64,000 nucleotides of DNA from CAINVV01 sp963663005 (GTDB lineage Bacteria > Bacteroidota > Bacteroidia > Bacteroidales > Prolixibacteraceae): positions 424,012-488,011 of the forward strand of contig CAXXHH010000010.1 in the NCBI GenBank assembly GCA_963663005.2. Reading direction: 5' to 3'. Under the pieces are notes generated by a model. The model was given only the letters and a program-made list of their open reading frames with translations, was not told the origin of the DNA and ran no database searches. How positions within the stretch are numbered: the first letter of the stretch is position 1; the number at the start of each line of letters is the position of its first letter. A program made the position numbers and the translations under genes. Of this stretch, positions 26,525 to 36,022 are shown one piece after another.

Positions 26525-27226
26525 ATGAGATTTCTATTTTCCAGGATTTCGGTTTTGCTTGTTATCCTGCTTCTGTCCTGCTCAATTAGCAATGCCCAAA
26601 AACCAAAATTCACGATCGATGGCAGGTATGAAAAGGAAATTGCTGCCTTTGAACAACTTGACAAAACAGAAAAGTATGCCAATGATGCGATTCTTTTTGT
26701 CGGCAGTTCCAGTATTAGATTGTGGTCAACCCTGAAGGAAGATGTCGCGCCATATAATGTGATTCAGCGTGGATTTGGAGGATCGAAATCCCCGGAAGTA
26801 TCCTATTACCTCAAAAGGATTGCTTATCCCCACAATTTCAGCGCGGTTGTTATTTTTGTGGCAAATGACCTAACCGGATCGTCTGTCGACCTTACTCCGA
26901 ATGAAACGCTATACACTTTCAAGGAAATTGTTAAAACTATCCGGGCCAAATACAAAAAACAACCAGTATTTATCATCGAGATTACTCCTTGCCAGAGTAG
27001 GTGGAAATCATGGTCGCTGATACAGCAAACAAATGCTTTGCTGAAGAACTACTGCCAAAAAGGAAAAAATCTCCATTTTATTGAGACGGCTCAAAGCTAC
27101 TTAAATGAAAAAGGCGAACCCCGGAATGAACTTTTCAGGGAAGACTTTCTGCATTTAAACAGAGATGGCTATAAGATCTGGGGCGCTTTGGTAAAGAACA
27201 AGCTGGATGAAGTTTTAAAAAAATAA
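26525..27226 (+). CDS. secreted SGNH/GDSL-type hydrolase
   Basis: A 233-aa esterase-like protein with a signal peptide (or lipobox, LLLSCSIS) followed by the SGNH fold. Block I is FVGSSSIRLW (Ser nucleophile), block III ANDLTGSS (Asn) and block V FLHLNRDGY (Asp-x-x-His). These enzymes often remove acetyl groups from glycans. It follows rhaM by 47 bp and could be linked to sugar use, but the substrate is unknown. Confidence 0.85.
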   Translation: MRFLFSRISVLLVILLLSCSISNAQKPKFTIDGRYEKEIAAFEQLDKTEKYANDAILFVGSSSIRLWSTLKEDVAPYNVIQRGFGGSKSPEVSYYLKRIAYPHNFSAVVIFVANDLTGSSVDLTPNETLYTFKEIVKTIRAKYKKQPVFIIEITPCQSRWKSWSLIQQTNALLKNYCQKGKNLHFIETAQSYLNEKGEPRNELFREDFLHLNRDGYKIWGALVKNKLDEVLKK

Positions 27227-27303
27227 TACTGTATTTCACTGAAAATTAGCTACTGGTATAATTTTCACATTCCCATATTTTCACATTCCCTCATTTCCTC
27301 ATT

Positions 27304-27843
27304 ATGAATACCTGGTTTGAATGCACGGCGAAATATTCCAAGATGGATGAAAACGGCCGCGAAAAAAAAGTTAGCGAAACGTACCTGTTGGATGCAGTTT
27401 CTTTTACTGAAGCCGAAACTCGAATCTACAAAGAGTTGGTAACTATGGTAAGCGGAGAATTTTCCGTTACCAGAATATCAAGAACCAAACTTGCCGAGAT
27501 TATTCCGTCAGAGACCGGTGATCGCTGGTACAAAGCAAAGGTAACCTTCATTACTTTTGATGAGGAGAATGGAAAAGAGAAGCGGGTGAGCCAGTTTGTG
27601 CTTGTTCACTCCGATACAGTAAGAAACGCTTACGATCAGGTAATTGAAGCGATGAAAGGCATGATGGCTGATTTTGAAATCGGCGGTATCACCGAAAGTC
27701 CTATCGTTGATGTATTCCCGTATGTACCTGAAGAGCAAAAGGTACCCGACAACTTCACAAAAATCATTAACGGAGATTTTCCGAACATCGACGAAGAGGA
27801 TACGGACGATTCTGTTGAGGAAGATGATTTGAGGTTCAATTAA
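27304..27843 (+). CDS. DUF4494 protein
   Basis: A 179-aa cytosolic protein with two related halves: NTWFECTAKYSKMDENGREKK at the start is echoed by RWYKAKVTFITFDEENGKEKR in the middle. This matches DUF4494, a family of unknown function found in Bacteroidota. The tail is very acidic (DEEDTDDSVEEDD). Its last 4 bp overlap the 3' end of argE on the other strand. The gap before it (27270-27303) carries short TTCACATTCC-type words. Confidence 0.85.
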   Translation: MNTWFECTAKYSKMDENGREKKVSETYLLDAVSFTEAETRIYKELVTMVSGEFSVTRISRTKLAEIIPSETGDRWYKAKVTFITFDEENGKEKRVSQFVLVHSDTVRNAYDQVIEAMKGMMADFEIGGITESPIVDVFPYVPEEQKVPDNFTKIINGDFPNIDEEDTDDSVEEDDLRFN

Positions 27844-28898
27844 ATCTCCAGCTGGTCCAGCAATTGAATATAAATTTCAACACCCTTTTGGATTTCATCC
27901 AGATAAATGAATTCATCGGCGGTATGTGAACGGGCAGATTCTCCTGGGCCAATTTTTATGGATGTACATGGAATAACGGCCTGATCGGAGGTTGTTGGGG
28001 AGCCATAGGATGTTAGTCCAAGAGCGGTTCCGCGCTGTACCAACTGATGGTCGGCTGGAATTCCGGAGGAATTGAGACGCACAGATCTTGGTTTTACTTC
28101 GGATTGGATGCTGGAGGATATTATCTGGCATACTTCTTCGTTGGAATAGCATTCGTTTGTACGAACATCTACCACATAGCGGCAGGAATCGGGTACCACA
28201 TTATGCTGGGAGCCCGCTTCTATTTGGGTGACGGTAATTTTTACCGGACCAAGAATGGCTGATTTTCTGGGTAGCAACAATTCTGTCAGGGTCTGAATAT
28301 CGGCAAGCGCCTTGTAAATAGCATTCTCACCTTCATTTCGTGCGGCATGTCCCAGTTTTCCTTTGGCCTCGCAATCGAGCACAATCAGCCCCTTTTCTGC
28401 AACTGCCATCTGCATTCCGGTAGGTTCGCCGACGACAGCCAGATCAATTTTTCCGAAATTTTTCAGCACGGATGCGACTCCGTTTATCCCGGAAATTTCC
28501 TCTTCAGCACTTGCGCAATATATCAGGTTGTATGGCTGAGCTTTCTCTTCCAGATTCCTAAAGGTACACAAGAGTGAAACCACTGCCCCACCGGCATCGT
28601 TGCTGCCCAAACCAATCAATTTCCCATCGACCACCTCCGCCCCGAATGGGTCGTGCGTCCAGGCTTTCGCTGGTCGAACAGTGTCGACATGAGAGTTCAG
28701 CAGAATTGTGGGTAAATCTTCATTCCATCTGGTAGAGAAAATCCAGACATTATTACCTTCCCGGTAGGGTTTGTAACCCCAGGATAGCAATGTCTGTTCA
28801 ATCAATGTTGCAACGGAGGCCTCCTCCCTGCTCAAAGAGGGAATTTTGATCATGGCCTTTAAAAGCTCGACAGAATCCTGAAGATAGATTAGGTTCAT
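27840..28898 (-). CDS. argE: M20 deacylase, N-acyl-citrulline/ornithine deacylase
   Basis: A 352-aa zinc peptidase-family hydrolase. Metal and catalytic residues are visible in LLNSHVDTVRP, GLGSNDAGGA, SAEEEISG and the C-terminal SRAHTADEF-like segment (SARSHTADEF). In the Bacteroidota pathway it would remove the succinyl (or acetyl) group from N-acylcitrulline to give citrulline, after argF'. It is the last gene of the arginine/proline cluster, 130 bp after argB. Confidence 0.9.
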   Translation of the reverse strand: MNLIYLQDSVELLKAMIKIPSLSREEASVATLIEQTLLSWGYKPYREGNNVWIFSTRWNEDLPTILLNSHVDTVRPAKAWTHDPFGAEVVDGKLIGLGSNDAGGAVVSLLCTFRNLEEKAQPYNLIYCASAEEEISGINGVASVLKNFGKIDLAVVGEPTGMQMAVAEKGLIVLDCEAKGKLGHAARNEGENAIYKALADIQTLTELLLPRKSAILGPVKITVTQIEAGSQHNVVPDSCRYVVDVRTNECYSNEEVCQIISSSIQSEVKPRSVRLNSSGIPADHQLVQRGTALGLTSYGSPTTSDQAVIPCTSIKIGPGESARSHTADEFIYLDEIQKGVEIYIQLLDQLEI

Positions 28899-29028
28899 GC
28901 GTAAATAATTTGCTTTTTAACTGTCGCATGGAATACCCAGATATTCATTTTCGATTGATGCGAAGCCTGCTCATGGGTATTTCATTTGGTTCAAATAAAA
29001 ATTTTGGGAGGTGAACTAAATTCATTTC

Positions 29029-29808
29029 CTATTCCAAAACCAATCTGGTACCGCGGAGGCCTTCGGAAATTCCCGAGGGATTTGTAATAACTACCGCGCC
29101 AACGCCGCGTCGCAATGCCGCGAAGCCGTCCGACAATTTAGGAATCATCCCTCCCGATACGACACCCTCTTTTTTCAGCGACTCGAAGGTTTCAGGAGTT
29201 ATTTCGCCGATTAGTGAATTGTTGTCAGCCTCATTCAGCAGCACTCCGTTCTTTTCAAAACAAAAGATCAGCTGGACTTCATAATCGAAGCACATGGCTG
29301 CAGCCAATTCGGATGCGATCGTATCGGCATTGGTATTGAGCAGCTGTCCGCGACCATCGTGAGTAATAGGAGCGATCACGGGGATCGCACCATTATTCAA
29401 CAACTCATTCAATGCCTGATAATTGACGAATTTGATATCTCCCACATATCCATAGTCGATTTCGCCAACCGGGCGTTTTGCGGCACGAATCAAATCCAGA
29501 TCGGCACCCGTCAACCCAATTGCATTGTTACCTAAGGCCTGAAGTCCGGCCACAATATTCTTGTTAACCAATCCGGCATACACCATCGTGACAACTTTTA
29601 AGGTCTCGGCATCCGTTATTCTTCGCCCATCAACCTTGACACTTTCCAGACCCAGCTTTTCGGAAAGATTCGTGGCGGTTTTCCCACCGCCGTGGACTAG
29701 AATTTTATTCCCGGCTACCCGAGAAAAGTCTTTCAACAAAGACTTCAGTGAGGCTTCCTCTTCAACGACGTTACCTCCTACCTTAATGATTGTCAGGCGA
29801 TCTCTCAT
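29029..29808 (-). CDS. argB: N-acylglutamate kinase
   Basis: A 259-aa amino-acid kinase that phosphorylates N-acetyl- (here possibly N-succinyl-) glutamate. Visible motifs are IIKVGGNVV, LVHGGGKTA and the later NTNADTIASELA and SGGMIPKL. The start overlaps the stop of argF' by 4 bp, so the two are translationally coupled. Substrate acyl group is inferred from the argF' type, not seen in this protein. Confidence 0.95.
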   Translation of the reverse strand: MRDRLTIIKVGGNVVEEEASLKSLLKDFSRVAGNKILVHGGGKTATNLSEKLGLESVKVDGRRITDAETLKVVTMVYAGLVNKNIVAGLQALGNNAIGLTGADLDLIRAAKRPVGEIDYGYVGDIKFVNYQALNELLNNGAIPVIAPITHDGRGQLLNTNADTIASELAAAMCFDYEVQLIFCFEKNGVLLNEADNNSLIGEITPETFESLKKEGVVSGGMIPKLSDGFAALRRGVGAVVITNPSGISEGLRGTRLVLE

Positions 29809-30755
29809 ATAGTTGACTCCAATATCATTTTTAAAACTGTTTGAGCCGAATATACGCGATTTTCTGCTTCTTTCACAACGATTGAAATTTTGCTATCCAG
29901 GACTTCATCACTTACGATCATATTGCGGCGAACAGGCAGGCAGTGCATAAACCTGGCGTCGTTGGTCAGCTTCATTTTATCCATAGTGACAGTCCAGTTC
30001 ATGTCTTTCGAAAGAATTTTTCCATATTGTCCGTATGCCGACCAATTCTTTGCATAGATGAAATCGGCTCCTTCAAAGGCTTTGTTCTGATCGTATTCAA
30101 CTTTTAGGTCTCCCATAAATTCGGGAGCCAGCTCGTACCCTTCCGGATGAGTCACGACGAGTTCATAATCAGTTTGCCTCATCCATTCTACAAAAGAATT
30201 CGGAACTGCCTGCGGCAATGCTTTGGGATGCGGCGCCCAGGTAAGTACCACTTTGGGCCTGGACTTCAATTTGAACTCCTCGATCGTAAGCAGGTCGGCA
30301 AAACTCTGCAGCGGGTGACGGGTTGCTGCTTCCATGCTCACGATAGGCACGCCGGCAAAGTCGATAAACTGTTTCAATATTTTCTCTTGATAGTCATCTT
30401 CTTTGCTCTCAAACCGCGCAAATGCACGGACTCCGATGACATCACAATAGGTGCCGATTACGGGGATAGCCTCGCGCAGGTGTTCGGGTTTGTCTCCATC
30501 CATCACCACGCCGAGTTCGGTTTCGAGACTCCAGCCATCCTGACTGACATTTAAGACCATCGTATTCATTCCCAGATTCATCGCAGCCTTTTGAGTACTT
30601 AACCGGGTGCGTAAGCTTGAGTCGAAGAAGATCAAAACCATGGTCTTGTTCTTGCCAAGATGTTGATAGCCATATGGATTCTTCTTCACTTCCATTGCCA
30701 TTTTTACCGCCTCCTTGAGGTCGGGTATATCGTAAACTGAGGTAAAATGCTTCAT
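29805..30755 (-). CDS. argF': N-succinylornithine carbamoyltransferase
   Basis: A 316-aa transcarbamylase with the carbamoyl phosphate motif FDSSLRTR and the HCLPVRRN motif. The residue that separates acetyl- from succinyl-ornithine enzymes in crystal structures is Glu92 versus Pro90. Here residue 90 is Pro, in DGDKPEH, so this is the succinyl type as in Bacteroides fragilis. It makes N-succinylcitrulline from carbamoyl phosphate, which carAB supplies. The gap upstream, to proA, holds a fold-back word repeat. Confidence 0.93.
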   Translation of the reverse strand: MKHFTSVYDIPDLKEAVKMAMEVKKNPYGYQHLGKNKTMVLIFFDSSLRTRLSTQKAAMNLGMNTMVLNVSQDGWSLETELGVVMDGDKPEHLREAIPVIGTYCDVIGVRAFARFESKEDDYQEKILKQFIDFAGVPIVSMEAATRHPLQSFADLLTIEEFKLKSRPKVVLTWAPHPKALPQAVPNSFVEWMRQTDYELVVTHPEGYELAPEFMGDLKVEYDQNKAFEGADFIYAKNWSAYGQYGKILSKDMNWTVTMDKMKLTNDARFMHCLPVRRNMIVSDEVLDSKISIVVKEAENRVYSAQTVLKMILESTI

Positions 30756-30766
30756 CTTATTTTGGA

Positions 30767-30905
30767 TTTTAGATTTTGGATTTTGGATTTTCGCGACGAT
30801 TATTATTAGAACAATTATGGAAAATTAGAGATTAACCTGCTGACAAATCAAAGTCAGCGTGTGAATGCACCTCTTCCGTATTCCAAAATCGAAAATCCAA
30901 AATCA
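30767..30905. repeat. fold-back word repeat (GGATTTTGGATTTT / CCAAAATCGAAAATCC)
   Basis: Left arm is a run of TTTTGGATT words (30770-30799); right arm (30879-30904) has CCAAAATCGAAAATCCAAAA, its approximate complement. The inside, about 80 bp, has no gene. A close relative lies at 35885-36018 before argC, and related words flank argR. Confidence 0.7.
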
Positions 30906-30920
30906 CTATACTTAAGTTAA

Positions 30921-32174
30921 CTATTTTCGTATTTGTCCGTCGCCCTCAACGATCCATTTATATGTTGTTATTTCCTGTAACGCCATTGGTCCGCGTGCGT
31001 GCAATTTTTGCGTGCTGATTCCAATCTCGGCACCCAGGCCGAATTGCGCGCCATCCGTGAAGGCCGTGCTGGCATTTGCATAAACGGCTGCAGCATCAAC
31101 AGATAGCAAAAACCGATCGAGCGTACTCCGATTTGACGAAATAATAGCCTCGCTGTGTTTCGAACTGAAGGCAGCGATATGTTCCAGTGCTTCCTCTAAC
31201 GAAGATACAGTTTTTATGGCCATCTTGTAATCCAGGAATTCGGTTCCGAACGACTCGGCGACTGCCGGCATGAGCAGATTTGAAGGATAATTTCCCTCCA
31301 GGGCGCTTAGAGCGTCCGGATCGGCAAAAATCTGCACATTGCTGTCTTTCAGCAAACCCGTCAAATAAGGCAAATCTTTCAATCTGCTACGGTGTATTAC
31401 AAGGCAGTCCAGCGAATTACACACACTCACCCGGCGGGTTTTTGCATTGTTGATTACAGTCCGTCCCACTTCCGAATCACCATCTTCATCGAAATAAGTA
31501 TGGCAGATTCCGGCGCCAGTTTCGATAACGGGAATTTTTGAATTCTCACGAACGTAATCGATCAACCCCTGACTTCCCCGCGGAATAATCAGGTCGATAA
31601 ATCCTCTGGCTTGCAAAAGAGCCGTTGTAGCTTCCCGCGTCGGAGGCAGCAGCGTCAAGGCATTTTCGTCCACCGAAGAGTCCTTCAAAACCCGTCTGAT
31701 GAGCGAAGAAATAGCTGCATTCGAATATGCGGCATCGCTCCCACCCTTCAATACCACTGCATTTCCGGATTTAACACACAGTGAGAAAACGTCGAAAGTG
31801 ACATTCGGCCGAGCTTCAAAAATGATACCGATCACACCAAACGGAACACTGACCTTCCTTATCTGCAATCCATTTGGAAGCTTTTCCTGACTCAGTATTC
31901 TCCCTAACGGGGAAGGCAAAGCAGCCACATTCCGTATATCCGAAGCGATGGCCTCGATCCGGGATTTTGTCAGTTTTAACCTGTCATATTTTGGATCGGC
32001 GGGATCCATCCGATCAAGATCCTTCTGATTTTCGTGCAAAATTATCTCAGCCGATTGTTCTGCGGCATCGGCCAACGCGAGCAGCAAAAGATTGATTTGG
32101 CTGTCCGATAGCTGTCCAAGTTTCCGGCTCGCTGCCAGAGCCAGTTTAAAATTCTCTGTCATTTCCGGTATCAT
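30921..32174 (-). CDS. proA: gamma-glutamyl phosphate reductase
   Basis: A 417-aa aldehyde dehydrogenase-fold enzyme for the second step of proline synthesis. The family stretches VPFGVIGIIFEARPNVT, GNAVVLKGGSDA, RGSQGLIDYVR and the catalytic Cys in RRVSVCNSLDC are present. The stop of proB and start of proA share one base (TGATG), so they are coupled. Confidence 0.97.
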   Translation of the reverse strand: MIPEMTENFKLALAASRKLGQLSDSQINLLLLALADAAEQSAEIILHENQKDLDRMDPADPKYDRLKLTKSRIEAIASDIRNVAALPSPLGRILSQEKLPNGLQIRKVSVPFGVIGIIFEARPNVTFDVFSLCVKSGNAVVLKGGSDAAYSNAAISSLIRRVLKDSSVDENALTLLPPTREATTALLQARGFIDLIIPRGSQGLIDYVRENSKIPVIETGAGICHTYFDEDGDSEVGRTVINNAKTRRVSVCNSLDCLVIHRSRLKDLPYLTGLLKDSNVQIFADPDALSALEGNYPSNLLMPAVAESFGTEFLDYKMAIKTVSSLEEALEHIAAFSSKHSEAIISSNRSTLDRFLLSVDAAAVYANASTAFTDGAQFGLGAEIGISTQKLHARGPMALQEITTYKWIVEGDGQIRK

Positions 32175-33265
32175 CAGATCAGATATAGATAATCATAATG
32201 AATAAATGGCTTTGTTTTCTTGCCTCCCTTTTCAATTTCAGTCTCGTCGGAAGCGAATGAAGCTTTGCCCAAGCCCAGCAAATTCCCTTCACCGTCTTTG
32301 ATACGGACGATATCTCCCTCTTTAAAATAGCCCGAAACAGATTCAATGCCAATCAAAAGCAGGCTGACAGCCCGATCTGAAAGCAAGGCTGTTCGGGCTC
32401 CTTCATTGATGATAACTTCGCCCCTGGCAAAATCATCTGAATGAGAAAGCCATTTTCGCACGCTACTCGATTTTTTGGTTGAAGGCAGAAAGTGGGTAAA
32501 GGCCGCCTTACTCTTAGCATGAATGATATCCAGCAAAATTTCCTCTTTAAAGCCATTGGCAATATAAACGGAAATCCCCTGTCCGGAAAGTTTGGCAGCA
32601 ATGTGGTATTTGGTTAGCATTCCACCTCTGCCAAAATTTGATTTTTTAGTCGAGATAGTGATGCCATCCGCTGACCTGTTTGGCTGGATTGTGCGTATTA
32701 ATTCACTGCCCGGTTGATCAGGCGCGGCGGTATAAACCCCGTCGACATTGGTGAGAAGAATTAGCGCTTCCATGTCCATCATCGAAGCAATCAGTCCGGA
32801 AAGCTCATCGTTATCTGTGAACATCAGTTCAGTAACCGAAATAGTATCATTTTCGTTGACCACGGGAACAACGTCATTTTCGAGCAGAGTCTGCATGCAG
32901 TTGCGCATGTTCAGGTAGTGGGTTCTGTCGCCAAAATTCTCTTTGGTAGTAAGAACCTGAGCACACGTGAGGCCTTGTTCCTGAAACAAATCCGCATAAC
33001 GGTTGATCAATTTAACCTGACCAACGGCGGACCATAACTGACGACTTGATACAGGATCCAGCTTTCGCGAAGGTTCAACTTCAGCACGACCTGCGGCGAC
33101 TGCTCCGGAAGTAACCAAAATCACCTGTACTCCTTCCTTTTTCAGCTGCGCAATTTGTTCGACGATATGAGCCATTCTGGAGATATTGAGCATCCCATCC
33201 TCTTTGGTCAGCACATTGCTTCCAACTTTAACGACAATTTTTTTATATGATGGTGAATCTGCCAT
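32174..33265 (-). CDS. proB: glutamate 5-kinase
   Basis: Phosphorylates glutamate in the first step of proline synthesis. 363 aa from ATG 33265, with the amino-acid kinase domain (VVKVGSNVLT, VTSGAVAAG, NENDTISV, DNDELSGLIA) and a C-terminal PUA domain (GEVIINEGARTAL). The frame reaches 33310, but the ATG at 33265 fits the family. The first domain usually carries proline feedback inhibition. Confidence 0.96.
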   Translation of the reverse strand: MADSPSYKKIVVKVGSNVLTKEDGMLNISRMAHIVEQIAQLKKEGVQVILVTSGAVAAGRAEVEPSRKLDPVSSRQLWSAVGQVKLINRYADLFQEQGLTCAQVLTTKENFGDRTHYLNMRNCMQTLLENDVVPVVNENDTISVTELMFTDNDELSGLIASMMDMEALILLTNVDGVYTAAPDQPGSELIRTIQPNRSADGITISTKKSNFGRGGMLTKYHIAAKLSGQGISVYIANGFKEEILLDIIHAKSKAAFTHFLPSTKKSSSVRKWLSHSDDFARGEVIINEGARTALLSDRAVSLLLIGIESVSGYFKEGDIVRIKDGEGNLLGLGKASFASDETEIEKGGKKTKPFIHYDYLYLI

Positions 33266-33298
33266 GAAAATACATTGAATGACTGCCTGTTTTGTTTG

Positions 33299-33326
33299 GT
33301 AGAGACGCACGGCCGTGCGTCTCTAC
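33299..33326. repeat. perfect 28-bp palindrome
   Basis: GTAGAGACGCACGG followed directly by its exact reverse complement. It lies between the XRE-cupin gene and proB on the minus strand. I recall similar palindromes as scattered intergenic repeats in Bacteroidota. A related, less perfect one is at the carA-carB junction. Confidence 0.85.
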
Positions 33327-33351
33327 ATATTCTGCCCTATGCTCTTTGCCC

Positions 33352-33903
33352 TCAAAGCACTACCGCCAGAAACCGTGCTACCCGACAATTCATTGCCTGC
33401 ATTCCGTGGGGGATAGCAGAGTCGAAATAAACGGAATCTCCCGGATTAAGGATTAGCTCGTTCTCTCCGATGCAGATTTTTAGTTGCCCTTCGAGAACAT
33501 AATTGAACTCCTGTCCCGGATGTGCATTCAGGGAAATTTCAGGATCTTCCTTTGGCTCAACGATCACGAAATAGGGATCCGCTTTGCGGTTCATAAAATT
33601 AGCAGACAATGACTCGTAATTGTATGAACTGCGCCTTTTCACGATGATTCCCTTGCCCTTCCTGGTAAGGGAAAAAGTATGAACATGCGGCTCCTCTCCA
33701 GTTAGTAAAGTGGTAATATCAAAACCAAAATGTTTTGCCATACGATGCAGCGCACCGACCGGAATATCCACCTCGCCGCTTTCAAATTTTACATAATCGT
33801 CCACGGAAACACCGCAGGTAAAGGCGGCTTTTTCGGGGGTTATATCAAGTGACTCGCGCATGCTTCTGAGACGATCGGCGATCTCAACAATTTGTCGTTC
33901 CAT
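33352..33903 (-). CDS. XRE-family regulator with C-terminal cupin domain
   Basis: A 183-aa transcription factor: an XRE helix-turn-helix (about 8-62, with SREITP-like MRESLDITPEKAAFTCGVS and FESGEVDIPVGAL) and a cupin_2 domain (about 105-180, with HPGQEFNYVLEGQ and PGDSVYFDSAIPH). Cupin regulators bind small molecules through the barrel. It sits inside the arginine/proline run between proC and proB, 5 bp after proC, so it may sense a pathway intermediate. This is inferred from position only. Confidence 0.9.
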   Translation of the reverse strand: MERQIVEIADRLRSMRESLDITPEKAAFTCGVSVDDYVKFESGEVDIPVGALHRMAKHFGFDITTLLTGEEPHVHTFSLTRKGKGIIVKRRSSYNYESLSANFMNRKADPYFVIVEPKEDPEISLNAHPGQEFNYVLEGQLKICIGENELILNPGDSVYFDSAIPHGMQAMNCRVARFLAVVL

Positions 33904-33908
33904 GGCTG

Positions 33909-34712
33909 TTATTTATTGTTATTCAATTTATTGTACGAAACCAGCAGGCCTCTTATCAAGGCCGAAGAGAAACCCTGATGCTCCATTTCATTCAATCCGG
34001 AGATCGTTATTCCCTTTGGAGTGGTCACTTTATCAATTTCCTGCTCGGGATGTCTGCCCGTTTGCAGAATTAGTTCAGTTGCACCTTTCACGGTTTGCGC
34101 AACGATTTGCTGAGCCACATCGGCTCCAAAACCGATCTCCACCCCACCCTGAATAGCAGCCCGGATAAACCGAAGAGCAAAGGCAATTCCGCATGCACCC
34201 AAAACAGTGGCCGCCGACATAAGTTCTTCGTTGATAAAGATCACCTTGCCCAGTGTTTCAAACAGATCACCTACCATTTTTTGGATCGCCGGATCGCATT
34301 CGGGGGCAGCGATAAGCGTCATTGATTCCTGCAGTGCAACGGCAGTATTAGGCATCACCCTGAATACCAGGACGCCCTCGGGAACCTGTTCAATCAGCTC
34401 GGACATTGAAATTCCGGTCATCAAAGAAAGCAGAATTTGTCCGGGTCTCAGAAACGGACCTACCTCTTTAAGGAGATCTACAGCCTGATACGGTTTCACT
34501 GCCAGAATGATAACATCGCTGCCGATTACCGCTTTTGAGTTATCCTTGTCGACCAGGATGCCTTTTGATTTGAGATTATCAAGCAAATGCAGCCTGCGCC
34601 GGGTAACGACAATTTTTGATGCATCGATACCCGACTTAAGAAATCCTTCGGCGACCGATATGCCGAGATTTCCACCTCCAACTATACCTATCCTAATATC
34701 ATTGATTTGCAT
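33909..34712 (-). CDS. proC: pyrroline-5-carboxylate reductase
   Basis: Reduces pyrroline-5-carboxylate to proline with NAD(P)H. 267 aa from ATG 34712 (MQINDIRIG). The Rossmann motif GIVGGGNLG, the FRVMPNTAV block and the C-terminal HPEQEIDKVTTPKGITISGL are typical of ProC. The frame also opens four codons upstream at 34724. Followed by the XRE-cupin gene. Confidence 0.95.
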   Translation of the reverse strand: MQINDIRIGIVGGGNLGISVAEGFLKSGIDASKIVVTRRRLHLLDNLKSKGILVDKDNSKAVIGSDVIILAVKPYQAVDLLKEVGPFLRPGQILLSLMTGISMSELIEQVPEGVLVFRVMPNTAVALQESMTLIAAPECDPAIQKMVGDLFETLGKVIFINEELMSAATVLGACGIAFALRFIRAAIQGGVEIGFGADVAQQIVAQTVKGATELILQTGRHPEQEIDKVTTPKGITISGLNEMEHQGFSSALIRGLLVSYNKLNNNK

Positions 34713-34742
34713 AACCGTGAACATTATGAATTATTGTGCAAA

Positions 34743-35873
34743 TTACCTAATTTTCAATGCATCCGTCAAGGCTTCCAAAAAACGGGAGGCATCCTTTTGT
34801 GTTAATGTTAACGGAGGCAAAATCCGGATTACATTGGTACCTGAAACGCCAGTAAATATTTTTCTTTCGAACAAAAGTGTTTTACGAAGCGCGGCAACTG
34901 GTTGGTCAAATTCCAGACCAATCATCAGTCCTTTGCCACGAACCTCCTTAACCTGTGAGAAACCCTTGAGCTCGTTGATCATGAAACTGCCAACATTTGC
35001 TGCATTGTCGACCAGCTTTTCCTTCTCCATAATTTCCAGAACCGCAAGACTCGCAGCACAAGCCAGATAGTTTCCGCCAAAAGTAGTACCGAGCATTCCA
35101 TGCCACGGTTTGTATTGTGGCGAAATCAGGACTCCTCCTACCGGGAATCCATTACCCATCCCTTTCGCAACAGTTATCACATCGGCTCTGATTCCGGCAT
35201 ATTGATGCGCAAAAAACTGGCCACTTCTACCGTACCCGGATTGAATCTCGTCCAGAATATACACAACACCATATTTTTCACATAACCTGTCGGCTGCCTG
35301 GAGAAATGCCGGATCAGGAACTCTGCACCCGCCAATTCCCTGAATTCCCTCAACGATAACAGCAGCGACCTCACCCGTTGAAAGCGCTGCCTCCAATGCC
35401 TCAACATCATTGAGCGGCAGGATAACCCTGTCGTGCACATCATTAATCGGCGCAACAATTTTGGGATTATCCGTGACCGACACGGCGGCTGAGGTTCGTC
35501 CATGAAATGATTTTTCGAAGGCCACAACTCTCTTTTTGCCCGTACAAAACGAAGCAAGTTTCAATGCATTCTCATTTGCTTCTGCACCTGAATTACAGAG
35601 AAAAAGCGCGTAATCATCGTACCCGGAAAGCTCTCCCAACTTCTTTGCCAGCTCTGCCTGCATTGGATTCTGGACGGAGTTGGAGTAGAACCCAATCTCG
35701 CTTAGTTGCCGGCTGATGCGTTCGATGTAGTGCGGGTGAGAATGTCCAACCGATATCACAGCGTGACCGCCATAAAGATCGAGGTATTCAGTTCCGTTAG
35801 AATCGGTAATGGTGCAATCCTTAGCCGAGACTGGCGTAAGATCGTAAAGAGGGTAAACGTCGAATAGATTCAC
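34743..35873 (-). CDS. argD: N-acylornithine aminotransferase
   Basis: A 376-aa class III PLP-dependent transaminase that converts N-acylglutamate semialdehyde to N-acylornithine. PLP-site motifs are visible: FCNSGAEANENALK, FHGRTSAAVS, ILDEIQSGYGRSG and the lysine in VITVAKGMGNG. It is downstream of argC and upstream of proC in the same direction. By the argF' type its substrate is probably the succinyl derivative. Confidence 0.95.
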   Translation of the reverse strand: MNLFDVYPLYDLTPVSAKDCTITDSNGTEYLDLYGGHAVISVGHSHPHYIERISRQLSEIGFYSNSVQNPMQAELAKKLGELSGYDDYALFLCNSGAEANENALKLASFCTGKKRVVAFEKSFHGRTSAAVSVTDNPKIVAPINDVHDRVILPLNDVEALEAALSTGEVAAVIVEGIQGIGGCRVPDPAFLQAADRLCEKYGVVYILDEIQSGYGRSGQFFAHQYAGIRADVITVAKGMGNGFPVGGVLISPQYKPWHGMLGTTFGGNYLACAASLAVLEIMEKEKLVDNAANVGSFMINELKGFSQVKEVRGKGLMIGLEFDQPVAALRKTLLFERKIFTGVSGTNVIRILPPLTLTQKDASRFLEALTDALKIR

Positions 35874-35884
35874 TGTGTTGGGTA

Positions 35885-36018
35885 TTTAAGATATTTTGGA
35901 TTTTCAATTTTGGATTTTGGATTTTGCCTGTAAATGGATGTTTAGTGTTAAAATTCAGAAAAAAATACATGGTCTGATTCCAATTTTACATTGTCGCGTA
36001 CTCCAAAATCGAAAATTA
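35885..36018. repeat. fold-back word repeat before argD
   Basis: Left arm repeats TTTTGGATTTT words (35892-35925); right arm (36002-36018) has CCAAAATCGAAAATT. The centre is an AT-rich stretch with no gene. Same type as 30767-30905. Confidence 0.65.
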
Positions 36019-36022
36019 TTAA

